Below, piece after piece: positions 45,313 to 57,734 of a DNA stretch of 64,000 nucleotides. Within the stretch, counting starts at the first letter, position 1, and each line of letters starts with the position of its first letter. The notes beneath the pieces were generated by a model. The model was given only the letters and a program-made list of their open reading frames with translations, was not told the origin of the DNA and did not search any database. The translations under genes and the position numbers were made by a program. The stretch comes from Rapana venosa. Taxonomy: Eukaryota; Mollusca; Gastropoda; Neogastropoda; Muricidae. The stretch lies in NCBI GenBank assembly GCA_028751875.1, contig CM054143.1, positions 62,217,667 through 62,281,666 on the forward strand. Direction: 5' to 3'.

Positions 45313-45702
45313 AAAGTCACTCTATCCTGGAAAGGCTTCTCTCCGTGTGCTTGGCGTTCATTAGGACCAGCATGGCTTTCCAGGGCGGTGGGTGTGGCAC
45401 CGTACTGGCACATGAAGGGCTTGTTCTGCCCATGCACCGCCCCACGTGCTTCTTCAGGCAACTTGCATGTTGGCAAACGTCCGCTTGCAGACGACGCACG
45501 TCTTGGGTGGAGAACCACCACTCCCGGCCGTGCGCTGGTGCTCGCGTGGATGATCTGGTGGTTCTTCATCTGGCTGAGCTGCTTGAAGCCCTTGCCGCAC
45601 ACATCGCAGGTGTAGGGCGGTGCTCCGCTGTGATCTCCCCGGTGCACGCCCAGCTTTGTGCAGAGTGTCCGTCTTATAGTCGCACACGTCACACAGCAAC
45701 AT
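45313..45702 (-). pseudogene. C2H2 zinc-finger exon with several fingers, frame broken (unit 1 copy)
   Basis: On the minus strand, four fingers can be traced across three frames. CDVCDYKTDTLHK leads to a one-base surplus and then GVHRGDHSGAPPYTCDVCGK and GFKQLSQMKNHQIIH. After a frame change comes KTCVVCKRTFANMQ, then SCLKKHVGRCMG-like sequence, NKPFMCQY and finally a KHT(G)EKPF-like linker. Cys and His spacing and the Thr-Gly-Glu-Lys-Pro-type linker mark a Kruppel-type DNA-binding protein. At least three frame changes in ~350 bases prevent translation as it stands. Identical at 61662-62051, breaks included. No specific family is assigned. Confidence 0.65.
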
Positions 45703-45839
45703 AGGTCAAGTCAATGCAAGTCATCAAAACCAAAGAACAGATACAACACCCCCCCAGACCCCCCCCCCCTCCCTTTTTAGGCGGATAAACTCCCTTGCCC
45801 CTTTTTTTTTTTGTGAGGTGGCTAAATGATTACTCCTTT

Positions 45840-45950
45840 TCTTCAACAAGTGTTTTTCGTCATGATGTACTGCCAAACTTTGATCTGTTGCAGCCTGACC
45901 CAAAGGACATGCTGATAAATGTTTAGGCCTGGCACTGAATTTTTCCATAC
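45840..45950 (-). other. Possible remnant of another zinc-finger exon (unit 1 copy)
   Basis: The minus strand reads SLAVHHDEKHLLKK preceded by cysteines in two frames. The HHDEKH pattern resembles the second half of a C2H2 finger, but no complete finger is visible. Recurs at 62189-62299. Confidence 0.2.
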
Positions 45951-45994
45951 ATGTCCGTGAGCTACAAGGAGAAAGATGGGCTGCGCCAAGTCAA

Positions 45995-46420
45995 CTTTCA
46001 CTCAGAGAGACAAACAGACAGACAGACAGACACACAAACAGTGAGACAGAGACAGAGAGAGAACAATAAAGAGATTTAATTCCATAAGGCCATAGCCCCA
46101 TTGGAAGGGGTAATTACAAATATGAGCAACATGAATAAATTTTATCATACCTAGCCAAATCACAAACATACACACAACATATTGTTATATTTAAACATAA
46201 TGTGGGTGAGGACTATTTCCTTTACCACCAACCAAACCAGTTCGTCATTTGAAAGATAAGAAACAGCAAGGTATGAATAATGTCAGATTTCATGACATCA
46301 AAAGCAAAACTAAACCGATGAAAACATAGATTTTTCTTAATAACTTCATAGGGATATAATGATAGAGACAGAGACAGAGACAGAGAGACAGACAAAGACA
46401 GAGATAGACAGAGGTGGAAA
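45995..46420. repeat. (GACA)n/(GAGA)n microsatellites (unit 1 copy)
   Basis: CAGACAGACAGACAGACA at about 46014-46032 and AGAGACAGAGACAGAGACAG at about 46364-46400. Recurs around 62344-62769. Confidence 0.8.
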
Positions 46421-46514
46421 GAACTAACAAGAAAAACAATTTGAATGGGGCGTGTGCATTGCTGCAACCTTGCATGCATGTGTGTGTACTGTACCCAAAC
46501 ACCACAGAGCTAAC

Positions 46515-46719
46515 CTGAAACATGTCGCAGTCACTTTAATGGCGCGGAAGAGGAGGATGCGCAGGCGCCTACCAGAACAGAAAGGCTTCCAGCAGTGGAT
46601 TCAGTGAAAGGCTCGTCCTCCGGTTGTAGGCACCCGTGATGGATGCCAGCGACTCCTGCTACCGGAACTTGGTGGGCAGCCCATGTAGCTGCACTCCCGG
46701 GGTAGCTCTCCTTCACCAC
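46515..46719 (-). CDS. Possible upstream exon of the zinc-finger gene (unit 1 copy)
   Basis: A 205-base segment is bounded on the minus strand by an acceptor (GACTGCAG before 46719) and a donor (CAG/GTTAGC at 46514). It is GC-rich relative to its AT-rich flanks. One frame is open from VVKESYPGSAATWAAHQ for about 62 codons but then stops; another carries a Cys-rich ECSYMGC. As in the exons downstream, the frame seems disturbed. It lies on the same strand, about 0.8 kb upstream of the finger exon. Recurs at 62864-63068. Confidence 0.35.
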
Positions 46720-46799
46720 CTGCAGTCACGAAACACACTCCACACCTTAACATACATATACATGTCCAGTCATCACCATCCATGATTTATTTTGTTGCT

Positions 46800-46900
46800 G
46801 TTGTTCCACCGCTAGAACTCTGAGGTTCACCACAGGTGAATATTGCATGTGTGATAGTTTTACAACCATTCAGGTAGCCGCATTCTGACTTCAGGATGCA
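46800..46900 (-). mobile_element. SINE family C tail (unit 1 copy)
   Basis: On the minus strand: TGAAGTCAGAATGCGGCTAC, CAATATTCACCTGTGGTGAA and CCTCAGAGTTCTAGCGG. Recurs at 63149-63249. Confidence 0.7.
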
Positions 46901-47324
46901 TTATGATTTAGTTGTTAGTCTTGAGCAAAAAAACAGTACGTCTGCTATCTATGCATGCCATCTGATAACCAAAACAACCTTTGTAATTGTGCCAAAATCT
47001 ATATGCAAGAAAAGCAATAATTGTCATTATAAATCATCACCCATAATGAAAGTCATCAACAATGATACAAAATACATATTATATAAAACTTCAGTGAGGC
47101 CTCAATATTTTGTATGATGATCATTATTGCATGTTTATTATTAGCATCAAATGTGGGTAAAATCTCAAAGTAAACTTAATGTATTCGCTAGACTAAACTG
47201 AACAATTAAAAATAGCAAAATAAAAATATCTAAATCTAAAACATAGACCTTTTCATAAATGGTAACATGCAGAAATTTTGCTGACTTTTGGTTATCATTA
47301 ATGTAAACAAAACACAAACCAATT

Positions 47325-47582
47325 TGCCTCTGCGATACGTCCGTTTCTTTCTGTCACGTAATCTTCCTTCACGCTTTGGGGCCCGGATCATTTCCGCTGT
47401 CGTCCATCTCGCGTCCCTGATGACATTGCCCTGCCTGGGAACCAGTCCTCATCGTTTTCCATCGTCGTCACCAACCGAAATTCGCCCACTCTTTGCTCTT
47501 CTGGAGGCGGGGAGTGGAAGGTGGGGCATTTCTGACTTTCGTTTTCGTCCTGGTCGCTTCCTGTGGCCTGAGTGCACGACGC
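47325..47582. other. GC-rich block at the right edge of unit 1
   Basis: A CpG-containing stretch (TGCGATACGTCCGTTTC ... GGAGGCGGGGAGTGGAAG) on an otherwise AT-rich background, ending at the duplication junction. It could be a promoter or 5' exon; open frames exist but I recognise none. Recurs at 63674-63929. Confidence 0.35.
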
Positions 47583-47597
47583 TGGACAGGTGTCATA

Positions 47598-47711
47598 ATG
47601 GTTCGTGTTTCAGACGATTCATTCTACACATTGCAAGTGGTGAAAGATTTGCATGCTTGCACTGCACACGATCACGACCTGGCCCTGGCCAAAAAGCTTG
47701 TCAGTTATTGA
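47598..47711 (+). CDS. Short open frame of 37 codons, unknown
   Basis: ATG at 47598 opens MVRVSDDSFYTLQVVKDLHA followed by CTAHDHDLALAKKLVSY and TGA at 47709-47711. Composition and codon usage look protein-like, but I do not recognise it. A TTTCAG at 47607-47612 could instead be a splice acceptor, making this a last exon starting at DDSFYT. In unit 1 the matching stretch (31250-31356) is broken by several small indels. The stop lies inside the first unit of the 29-bp repeat. Most likely a gene fragment at the duplication junction. Confidence 0.25.
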   Translation: MVRVSDDSFYTLQVVKDLHACTAHDHDLALAKKLVSY

Positions 47712-47809
47712 TGTAAACTAAGCGCTGTGTCAGTTATTGATGTAAACAAAGTGCTGTGTCAGTATTGATGTAAACAAAGTGCTGTGTCAGTTATTGATGT
47801 AAATGAAGT
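47696..47809. repeat. 29-bp tandem repeat, four units (unit 2 copy)
   Basis: Counterpart of 31343-31458, with the first and third units one base shorter (28 bases). Confidence 0.93.
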
Positions 47810-48094
47810 GCTGAGGCCTGCATTACCATATTGTTATGCTTTGAAATGCTATGTCTCTTAGCATAACAGCTTGCACTCGCCTTAAAAGAAAAAAATATCT
47901 TCTGAAGTCAGAGTATAGGCTGCCTATATGGTGAGAAACCTGAAAAAGAGTCATACTCGCCAAAGTTTTCATCTAGTGTGCAACTTTCCCATCTCACTGT
48001 AATTTCCCTAGGTGGGCTAGCGAAGTCACAGTGAATTTCTGGGTGACCTTCCCCCTCCCCCCCTCAAGCCAGTGTTAAGCTGGGGAATGTGCAA

Positions 48095-48785
48095 CACATA
48101 GATGATCATTCATTATGGACTATGGTGTGATTGGTGTAACTCTAAAGACTTGTGCTCTAGATGAATATTTATTCTGAATTACTGCATGATTTTTGTAACT
48201 CTGCATATGAATTTGCGCATAAGGTGATATTTAATTCTAGGGTTTGATGTTTTGTAATACAACTCTAGTGTCAGCTTGCCTGTTATGATATTTTCATTCT
48301 GTATTTTGATGCAAGTTTGAGTAACTCTTGTATTAGTTTGGCTTGAATGATTATTCCCTTATGGATTATGGATGTGAGTAATTATGTGTAGCTCCCAAGG
48401 TTACTCCTGTAGATGATCTAATTACTTTATCATGATGTGATCTGTGAATACATTGTAAGCTTTCATTAATTATTCATCTTGATGTGATTGGTGAAGTACA
48501 TTGTAATGCTTGCTCTTTCAGTAATTATTCATCTTGATGTGATTGGTGTAGTACATTGTAATGCTTTCACTTTCAGTAATCATTCATGTGATCAGTATAG
48601 TACAAAATGCTTGCACTTTCAGTAATCATTCATTCTTGATGGGATTGAGAAGATTCTGAATGCTAGGTCTTTGCCTGAACACATTCATTCTGGATTTTTT
48701 ATGTAATTTTTGTACCTCCCAGTGCTTGCCTCTGTAGACGATCATTCAAGACAAATTATGACGTGATCAGCGTAGTTTAGATAAG
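48095..48785. repeat. Degenerate ~57-bp minisatellite (unit 2 copy)
   Basis: Counterpart of 31740-32420, almost identical apart from a few short indels (for example near 48250 and 48448). Confidence 0.85.
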
Positions 48786-49598
48786 ATTTTCTGTGCTTTA
48801 CATAATTACCACTGTGGTTGATGGTTTTTGTTTGGGATAATTCTGAATGCTTGAGTATTAGGCAGTAGTAATTGTTGGATAATCAGTCGTGGTCAATTTG
48901 CTCTATCCCCCCCCCCCCCCTTTTTTTTTTTTCTTTCTTCTTAATTTTCCAATTCTTATCCCACATCGAGTATTCTGTTGTTTTCTGGTAAGGTTAATTG
49001 CTAAAATGCATCTGAGAACAACTGCTCTAATAGATCTGAACTAAAGTTACTTCCAATGCAATAACCACTGTGTTTTGTGGTTCTCTAGTTTTTTAGGATG
49101 AAAGATTTGTTTTCCATTTTTTCAATTTTCATTATTACAACAAAATAATTTGATCCCCCCTCCCACAACCTCCCCCCCGCCCACCCCCCCCAAAAAAAAA
49201 AAAAGGAAAGTAGCAGAATTTTTTTTTTGATTATTAAAGATGGTACATTTAATTGAAAAACAGTGAAGTTTCTATTGATTGACATTATCAGAATAAATGT
49301 CAAATACTTGTTTGTGAATTCATAATATGCTGAGTGTATGTCTTGTACAAGGTTTGAATTTTTTTTAATTGTTTGCCAATTTTTAAAGAAGTTCCATAAA
49401 GCTTTTCCAGTACAAACAACATCCTCACCCTAAAAGAAATTTCTGAGCTAAAGATTCACCTTTTCTGGTTAGCAGTACTCTGCCTTCTGTCTGTTCTTTT
49501 TTGTCATCCTTCTTTTCCTCCCCGTTTCCTGTTTGCACACACACACACAACACAACACACACACACAACACCCACCACACATCACACACACACACACA

Positions 49599-49826
49599 CA
49601 CACACAGATGAGACTAATAAACTGAGCCCCGTGTGCAAACGCACAGCAGAAATCTTGCTTAACAACGTAATCCTGTTCCGCTTATTCGTAAAGAAGGCCA
49701 TTGTGTGCGGTGGGTGCAGATGACAAATGTATCAAAACACGCATACACACTGGGACTAGGATTTAAAAAAAGCAATAAGTGCTTATTCCAATTATCCTCG
49801 AATAAAGAAAAAATTAAATAAACACA
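49599..49826 (+). mobile_element. SINE family A, 3' part, left of the array (unit 2 copy)
   Basis: Counterpart of 33238-33465 and apparently identical to it. Confidence 0.8.
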
Positions 49827-52819
49827 GATACCCTGGAGGTTAGAGCATACCCGTGTAATCCACACACACACACACACAGAAAACCTGAGGTTAGAGCATT
49901 CCCTTGTAATCCCACACACACCGATAGACCCTGAAGGTTAGAGTTTTACCCTTGTATTCCACACAACACCAGATTAAGCCTGAAGTTAGAGTTTACCAAC
50001 TGTAAATCCACAAGGCACACAATACATCCTGAGGTTTAGAGCATTACCCTTGTAATCCCCACACACACAGATAGCCTGGAGGTTAGAGTTTTACACGTGT
50101 AATCCACACAGCCTTGAGGTTAGAGCATTACCCTTGTAATCCACACACACAGAGATAGCCTGGAGGTTAGAGTTTTACACGTGTAATCCCCACACACACA
50201 GATAGCCTGGAGATGAGAGTTTTACACTTGTAATCCCCACACACACAGATAGCCTGGAGATGAGTTTTACACTTGTAATCCACACACACACAGAGATAGC
50301 CTGGAGGTTAGAGTTTTACACGTGTAATCCACACAGCCTTGAGGTTAGAGCATTACCCTTGTAATCCACACACACACATACAGATAGCCTGGAGATTAGA
50401 GCATTACCCTTGAAACCCACACATGCACATCCTGGAGGTTAGAGCATTACCCTTGTAACCCGCATGCCACACACACACACACACATAGCCTGGAGGTTAG
50501 AGTATTACCCTTGTAATCCACACCCACAGCCGGAAGTATAAGAATTACACCTTGTAACCCTCATACACCACACACCACAATAGCCTGAGATTAGACTGTA
50601 ACCCTTGTAATCACACACAACACACACACAGATAGCCCTGGAGTTAGAGTAATTACCTCTTGTAATCCACACACCCACACACACCAGATAGCCTGGCGGT
50701 TAGAGTATTACATACATATTATAAATAATAAAGTTTTATACATATAAACTATAAATATACGACCTTGTAATCCCACACACACACACAGATAGCCTGGAGT
50801 TTAGAGCATTACCGTTGTAATCCCACACACACAACATAAAGATACCTGGAGATTGAGCAATACCCTTGAAACTACACTTACACATCCTGGATGTTAGAGC
50901 ATTTACCACTGTAACCACATGCACACACACACCACCAGATAGGCCTGAGGTTAGTGTATTACCCTTGTAATCCACACATCATACACACAGCTGAGTTTAG
51001 AGAATTAACCCTTGTAACCCACATACATGCAACACAAGGCACACAGATAGCCTGAGATTAGACTATTTCCCTGGTAATCCACACACACACAATACCTGAA
51101 GGTTAGAAGCTTACCTTTAAATCCCCACACACACAGATAAGCCCTGGAGGTTAGAGCATTACCCTTGTAGTACACACACACAGAGCCTGGAGGTTACAGT
51201 ATTACCCTTGTAACCCACACAGCCTGGAGGTTAGAGTTTTACACTTGTAATCCCCACACACAGAGATAGCCTGGAGGTTAGAGTTTTACACTTGTAATCC
51301 CCACACACACAGATAGCCTGGAGGTTAGAGTTTTACACTTGTAATCCCCACACACACAGATAGCCTGGAGGTTAGAGTTTTACACTTGTAATCCCCACAC
51401 ACAGAGATAGCCTGGAGGTTATAGTTTTTACACTGTAAACCCCACACACACAAGATAGCCTGGAGTTAGAGTTTACACTTGTAAGCCACACACACACACA
51501 GAATAGACCTGGAGGATAGAGTTTTACACTTGTAATCCACACACACAGCCTGGAGGTTAGAGTATTACCCTTGTAATCCACACAGAGAGATAGCCTGGGG
51601 GTTAGAGTATTACCCTTGTAACCTGCATGCACACACACACACACAGATAGCCTGGAGGTTAGAGTATTACCCTTGTAATCCACACAGAGAGATAGCCTGG
51701 GGGTTAGAGCATTACCCTTGTAACCTGCAGCACACAGCACACACACACAGATAGCCTGGTGTTTAGAGTATTAACCTTGTAATCACACGCATTACACACA
51801 AGCCTGGAAGTATATTCTTTTTTTTTTATTTAGAGAATTTACCCTTGTAAAAATAAACGACCACATACACCACACACACACAGATAGCCTGGAGATTAGA
51901 CTATTACCCTTGTAATCCACACACACAGATAGCCTGAAGGTTAGAGCATTACCCTTGTAATCCACACACACACAGATAGCCTGGAGGTTAGAGTATTACC
52001 CTTGTATTCCAAACACAAAGTAAAGCACACACACAGATAACGCCTGAGGTTAGAAGCATTACCCTTGTAAGTACCACACACTAGAAGCCTGGAGGTTAAA
52101 GTATTACCTTGTACCCACACACCTGGAGGTTAGAGGTTTTACACTTGTAATCCCCACACACAGAGATAGCCTGGAGGTTAGAGTTTTACACTTGTAATCC
52201 ACACACACACAGATAGCCTGGAGGTTAGAGTTTTACACTTGTAATCCCCCCACACACAGATAGCCTGGAGGTTAGAGTTTTACACTTGTAATCCCCACAC
52301 ACAGAGATAGCCTGGAGGTTAGAGTTTTACACTTGTAATCCCCACACACACAGATAGCCTGGAGGTTAGAGTTTTACACTTGTAATCCACACACACACAC
52401 AGATAGCCTGGAGGTTAGAGTTTTACACTTGTAATCCACACACACAGCCTGGAGGTTAGAGTATTACCCTTGTAATCCACACAAGAGATAGGCCCTGGGG
52501 GTTTAAAGAATTACCCATGTAACCCACACGAAACACACGACCTGGAAGTTAGAGAATTACCCTGTAAACCCACATGCACGCACTACACACACAATAAGCC
52601 TGGAGGTAGTATACCGCATGTAACCTCCACAGATAGCACTGAGGTTTAGAGCATTACCCTTGTAATACACACAAAGATAGCCGGAGGTTAAGCATTAACC
52701 CTTGTAATACACACACACACACACAGCCTGGAGGTTAGAGTATTACCCTTGTAACCTACACACACACAGATAGCCTGGAGGTTAGAGTATTACCCTTGTG
52801 ATCCACACGCACACACACA
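49827..52819 (+). repeat. Satellite-like SINE-head array (unit 2 copy)
   Basis: Counterpart of 33466-36488. Some segments are cleaner than in unit 1 (for example 50180-50520 against 33820-34160), while others share the same irregular units exactly (50515-51110 against 34160-34750). Blocks of uniform units occur at 51220-51420 and 52130-52450. Confidence 0.92.
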
Positions 52820-53172
52820 GATAGCCTGGAGATTAGAGCGTTGTGCTTGTAATCTGACGGCCTGGGTTTGAGCCACCACCAAAACACCAGTTCAAGGGGA
52901 TTTTCTCCCTGGAGTTAACATCAGTACCAACTTCACTCCCCGGAAAGTCCTGATGAGACTATAAACCAAGGTCCTGTGTGTGAACAACCTGAAGAACACA
53001 CCATTGAAACCAGGTTCCCACCTTTCGAAGAGTATTGCATTTGTGTGCCAATGGGAACAGAGGACAAAATGGACAAACCGTATGCTCATGAATACTGGAT
53101 GTAGAAAAGCTCATGAGTGCTCATTCATTATCCTCGAAATAAAAGAAATTAAATCACACACACACACACACA
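52820..53172 (+). mobile_element. Complete tRNA-derived SINE, family A (unit 2 copy)
   Basis: Counterpart of 36489-36835, with a few indels around 52985-53035. Confidence 0.88.
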
Positions 53173-54724
53173 GGGGGAAAACATATAAAGAATGTTTTGT
53201 TTATATTGCTTTCAGAGCAACATTTCATGAAAGCAAATAATTATACATATCTGATAATCAATGCACATTTTCACATCAAGGCTGTGTGGATCCCCCCACC
53301 CCACCCCAAACTAGTATACCTTTTCTATTGTGGATTATGTGTAATGGGTGTGCATGTAATAGATGTTATTAATTGCATAGGTTAATCCAGATTTATTTTT
53401 GGGGGGAGAGGTGGGAGGGGAGTAAGGGAGGTATGTGATATTTAGGATTGTTATGATCTCTTGTCATGTGTAAAAATGAGATGGAAAGCCCTTATCAGGG
53501 ACATAATCTCATTTTATATAAAGAACATCTCCAAAAAATAAGTATCAGCTACATTTTTTTAAAAATCCGACTCCACCCCCCCCCCCCCCCTTCCTCCCAT
53601 GACAGGTCTGTGGCTTGGACAATGAATGGGTGTACTAGTTGTGGTTTTGTGTTAAAATGCTTTTTTGTAATAATAAAAAACCCACCAAATATCAATGTTT
53701 ATCTCGTCACAATACAACCACAATGTGGCCTTTTCAAATTGTGTGGCTTGAAACAAAATTCAGAATTATTTTGTCACATCAAAAACAGAACATAAACATT
53801 TTAAGCATATAAATATTGCTTTTTTTATATGTTGAAACTGGAAAGACGCAAAATAAATAAATCTAGCACTGTTGAAAAAGTGTTTGTTTTTCTTTCAAGT
53901 CTAAATGAATGTCCATTTTTTCTCCTTTTCTCTATTTTCTTCTTAATGTCTGCCAAACATGTATCAATGACAGTCACTGTTTCTACAATTTGAATCTGAC
54001 AAAAATATTGATAAGGACCATGAAAAAATATTTGTAAGAACCCTTTGATTTGGCTAAATTAATGTATGCACTGCTTTAAGCATGCCAATGGCCTACTTAA
54101 GTCAGTTTCAAGTCCTTATTTTTTCTTTAACAATTTGATCATTTAAAAAACCCCATTGTACCTGAGACTGACATAATGCAGAAGTTTTGAAATGGTAGTT
54201 TGGTCTGAAACTGGCTTCGAACAGCTGTCCGTAGGCAGGATACTTTTGTGGTTAGAGCACTGAACTCACAATATACTGATAGCCTGGATTAAAGCCACTA
54301 TTGAGGTGCCAGATTTGAAAACAAAAAAGCAAACATTTGCTTTCAATGGATCTTTACTTAAAACTGGAAGGGATCCAAAATTTACATCCAAATCTAGCAA
54401 GTTGACTTCACTGGGAATTAATTTGGTTCTGAAGTTGACTGAGCAGTAGTGTAGTGTAGTGTTGTATAAGTAGTGTAGTATAATATAGTCTCACACCCTG
54501 CTCTTGCTTGTTTAGATAAACTAAAGCATAATATTTTGGATGAGGTTTTGAAGTGGATTTACAATCAAAAGAGTTATCTAGCTGTAAATGTATGTAAGTA
54601 AATAGTCAACAGGTCTTCTGTTAGTTTTAAATAACTGAAGCATAGGGTCATTCTAAAAAAATTTTTTAAAAAGCATTCACAAATATTGCATTGATTTGAA
54701 ATTCACTTTCAGCCAAAGTCAGTG

Positions 54725-55020
54725 CTACCCATGTTTGTTCTTTTTCTGTGTCTGACCTTGTGGCTTTTCCTCTGTGCTGCATTGTAAGATATTGTTTCCC
54801 CATCAGAGCTACTATTCTACAGAACTTTAGCAGGACAATGCCCTTGTTGGTGTGGTTCTTTTTCAAAGCACTAAGTGCATGTTGCAACATTGGACCGTTG
54901 GTTTATTGTCCACCATCAAAAGAACATACACCCCAGAGGCCTAGAGGAGAAGTTGGGGCCCGAGCAGGGATTAAAACTGCACTTCTTGCTTTTTAAGTGT
55001 GTTACCTCAGGCCATCAGTC
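54725..55020 (-). mobile_element. Degenerate SINE family D (unit 2 copy)
   Basis: Counterpart of 38390-38695, with several short indels near 54915-54930. Confidence 0.65.
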
Positions 55021-55847
55021 CACAATAGAGACAGGAGTCAATAACAGCTAGGGACTAGCACACAGTGAAGAAAATTTCTCAGATTTTGTTTTTTCCTTTT
55101 TAATTTCATCTGCCATTGCAGTCATCACACTCCTCAACAACATCACATTCTGACTAACACCACTTAGTGGTTCGCTTCAACACAAAATATGTCACTTGAG
55201 GCATTTTCGTTTCTCTGTCAAAATCCAAAGAAAAACTGGAGTTAAAACCTTTACATAACTCACACGTCATACAGTTACACGGCCTTATTTACTACTGCCA
55301 ATTACTAGAAAGAACTCGGCTCACCTTTTCTCACAGGTTGTAAGTATGCACACATGTTCCTTCACTCAGTGATGTGCAACTGCCATAGCTACACATGCGC
55401 ATGCATGCCTATGCATGTACACACACCTACATACAAACACATTTTGCAAGTCACACACACACATACATCACAGGTTAAAAATCATACATTGAAAGTATTT
55501 CAATACAATAGGTAATGAATTCACTGACCTTCCTGTGCACTTATATGCTATGCATGTGCCAAAAGTGAACCATAATTTTCATCTGCACTGGTGAATGATG
55601 ATGTTCAACTTCGTATGTACAAAGCAATGAGTATATATCGTCTTTATTCTCCACCAATGTCAATCATTGAATCAGTCCATACATGAACCACTCTGGGGCA
55701 AACAGTACCGTCACTTGCAATGGTCCAGTCAAAAAACAGCATCCCCCAGCAGACAATATAATCACTGCGGCAATTACAATCTCCCCAGGCCAACTTCAAA
55801 GTACAGACCTTGCCAGTGCTTTAATTCTTCATTATATGTTGTACATC

Positions 55848-56128
55848 ATGCATAGAGGCTTACTTAAGTAAACAAGGTATTTAAGATCCCGTAATTGATG
55901 CCAATGGTTAGTACATGCAGAGGGCTTACTTTGTAAACATGTTATTAAAGATCCCGTAATTGATGCCAATGTTTGTACATGCAGAGGGCCTACTTTGTAA
56001 ACATGTTATTAAAGATCCCATAATCGATGTCAATGTTTGGTGGGGATATGGAAACACGAGCATGCCCAGCATGCAACCTGTACAATGAAATGAGCTACTC
56101 TGAAGTCGGAATGTGTCAGCTGACGAGT
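55848..56128 (+). mobile_element. SINE family C with triplicated segment (unit 2 copy)
   Basis: Counterpart of 39515-39795, with small differences in the second repeat. Confidence 0.8.
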
Positions 56129-57626
56129 CACAAGCACAGGAGAAGAACAGACACTATGCACCCTGCCCGGTAAGGGATTGCAGAAAGAGAGAGAGAGAGA
56201 GACACAGAGACAGAGACAGAGACAGAAATTGTTACATTGCCAGTTACAAATATCCATCTCGTGAGGTTTGTTCACCACACACACATCCACAAGGAGAAAA
56301 CAGAATATCGTTTGTGGCTTTCAGATGACCGAAAATCCCAGAAGGCTTCTCACCTGTCCTATAATAACCAAAGCAAGTCAAAATACATCAGTCCTCATCA
56401 GAATAAACTTATCATAATTTTTCTCTTCTTGTTTTGTGTGTGGTTCCTCTGCTTAAGCTCCACCAATGGTATGATTGTTTTTTCACCAATGGTATGATTG
56501 TTTTTTCCCCACCATTAAAAGGTAGCTGCATTCCGTTTTGTCAAAAGAACCCGACACAGGTTGGAAATAAAACCTACCAAATTTGCCAGGACAGTCAGAA
56601 TGTACCTCCCTGCTCTTTCCGATTTTCAACTGTTGTAGGTTCTTCTCATGTGCACAAGTCTGCACGCACAGCTGAAAGCCGACCTTGTTAAAGAGTCCTT
56701 CCTCCAAAAGTCATGACATTCCAATTTAAAATTTCCTTCAAATGGGAAGAAAGGACAATGCCCAGGAATCATACCAGAGACTCATGGTTTACTTGTTAGG
56801 CAAAAGAAAAAGAATGACATCTAAAAAACCATCCATCTTTATATCTAATTATCTATAATAAAAAAAATCTAATCTCTAACCCTACCAGCCTGCAAAAGGA
56901 ATGCCATTTCATGACTTTTTATCTTGTTATTCACTGATTTTGGAGGCTGGTAAGCTTGTAATTTTCGGTAATGCATCAGATTTCAAGGGTGGTATTCCCC
57001 CCAATAAGCCACCACTGAGGCACTCATTCAAGGGGACTTTTTCCCCTGGAGTTAACCTCAGTGCTGACTCTACTCCCATGAAAGTCCTTCGGGTGAGACT
57101 ATAAACCGAGGCCCTGTGCTGTAGCTGGGGAAAACAACAACAAAAAATTCATTGGCTTCCTTAAGGCAAACAGTACCAGGTTGTGCTAAGGACACATCCA
57201 TTCTACTTTATTTATACCAACCTCATCATACTAAAAAAAGTTTTAAGATAATTCACTGTAACTATTACAATAAAAAAAAATTTAAAAGTCATATGAGCAA
57301 AATAAAATCTCTTGGACTCATCCTTGTGTTGATAATAAAAATTTTTTTTCCAATCCCGAGGCTCACCAATTGTGAGGTTTGCGTGTGCCACAATTGTTGA
57401 CGCACCATGAAGATAACTGCAGCATCCTGACTATGGGGATATTTGCTGGCAAGATATTACCGCCAGAATCACGCATTGCCTAGCTCAACTTCAACTCCAT
57501 AACCTCTTGAAATAACAGAGACTCTTCACAGCCTGGATCTGCCCAGAGCCGGCTGTACGAACGACCCAGCCTACAGGTGGCAACAGAGACATGTATCAGT
57601 ATCATGGTCGGTCAGTCACCAAAGCC

Positions 57627-57734
57627 ATGGTTAACCAACATCCACCCCTTTTATGACGGCCCCTCTCTGTGTGAAGGTCTCCCCGACCTGCATGTCCCTC
57701 CATGACGATGAAGCTGTGCAGCAGGAATGTGTCA
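57627..57734 (-). CDS. Possible C-terminal exon fragment of the zinc-finger gene (unit 2 copy)
   Basis: Identical counterpart of 41278-41385. Confidence 0.35.

Larger units (their letters stand above)
31236..47582 (+). repeat. 16.35-kb direct tandem duplication, unit 1
   Basis: This unit is repeated head to tail by 47583-63929. The left edges align from 31236/47583 (TGGA...GGTGT...CATAATG onwards). The right edges align up to 47580/63929 (both ending CCTGAGTGCACGAC), after which they diverge. The offset is 16347 at the left edge, rises to 16361 and ends at 16349, reflecting small indels. Long parts are identical, including homopolymer lengths. Contents: tandem repeats, the SINE-head array, SINE fragments and a broken minus-strand zinc-finger gene. 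Confidence 0.97.
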
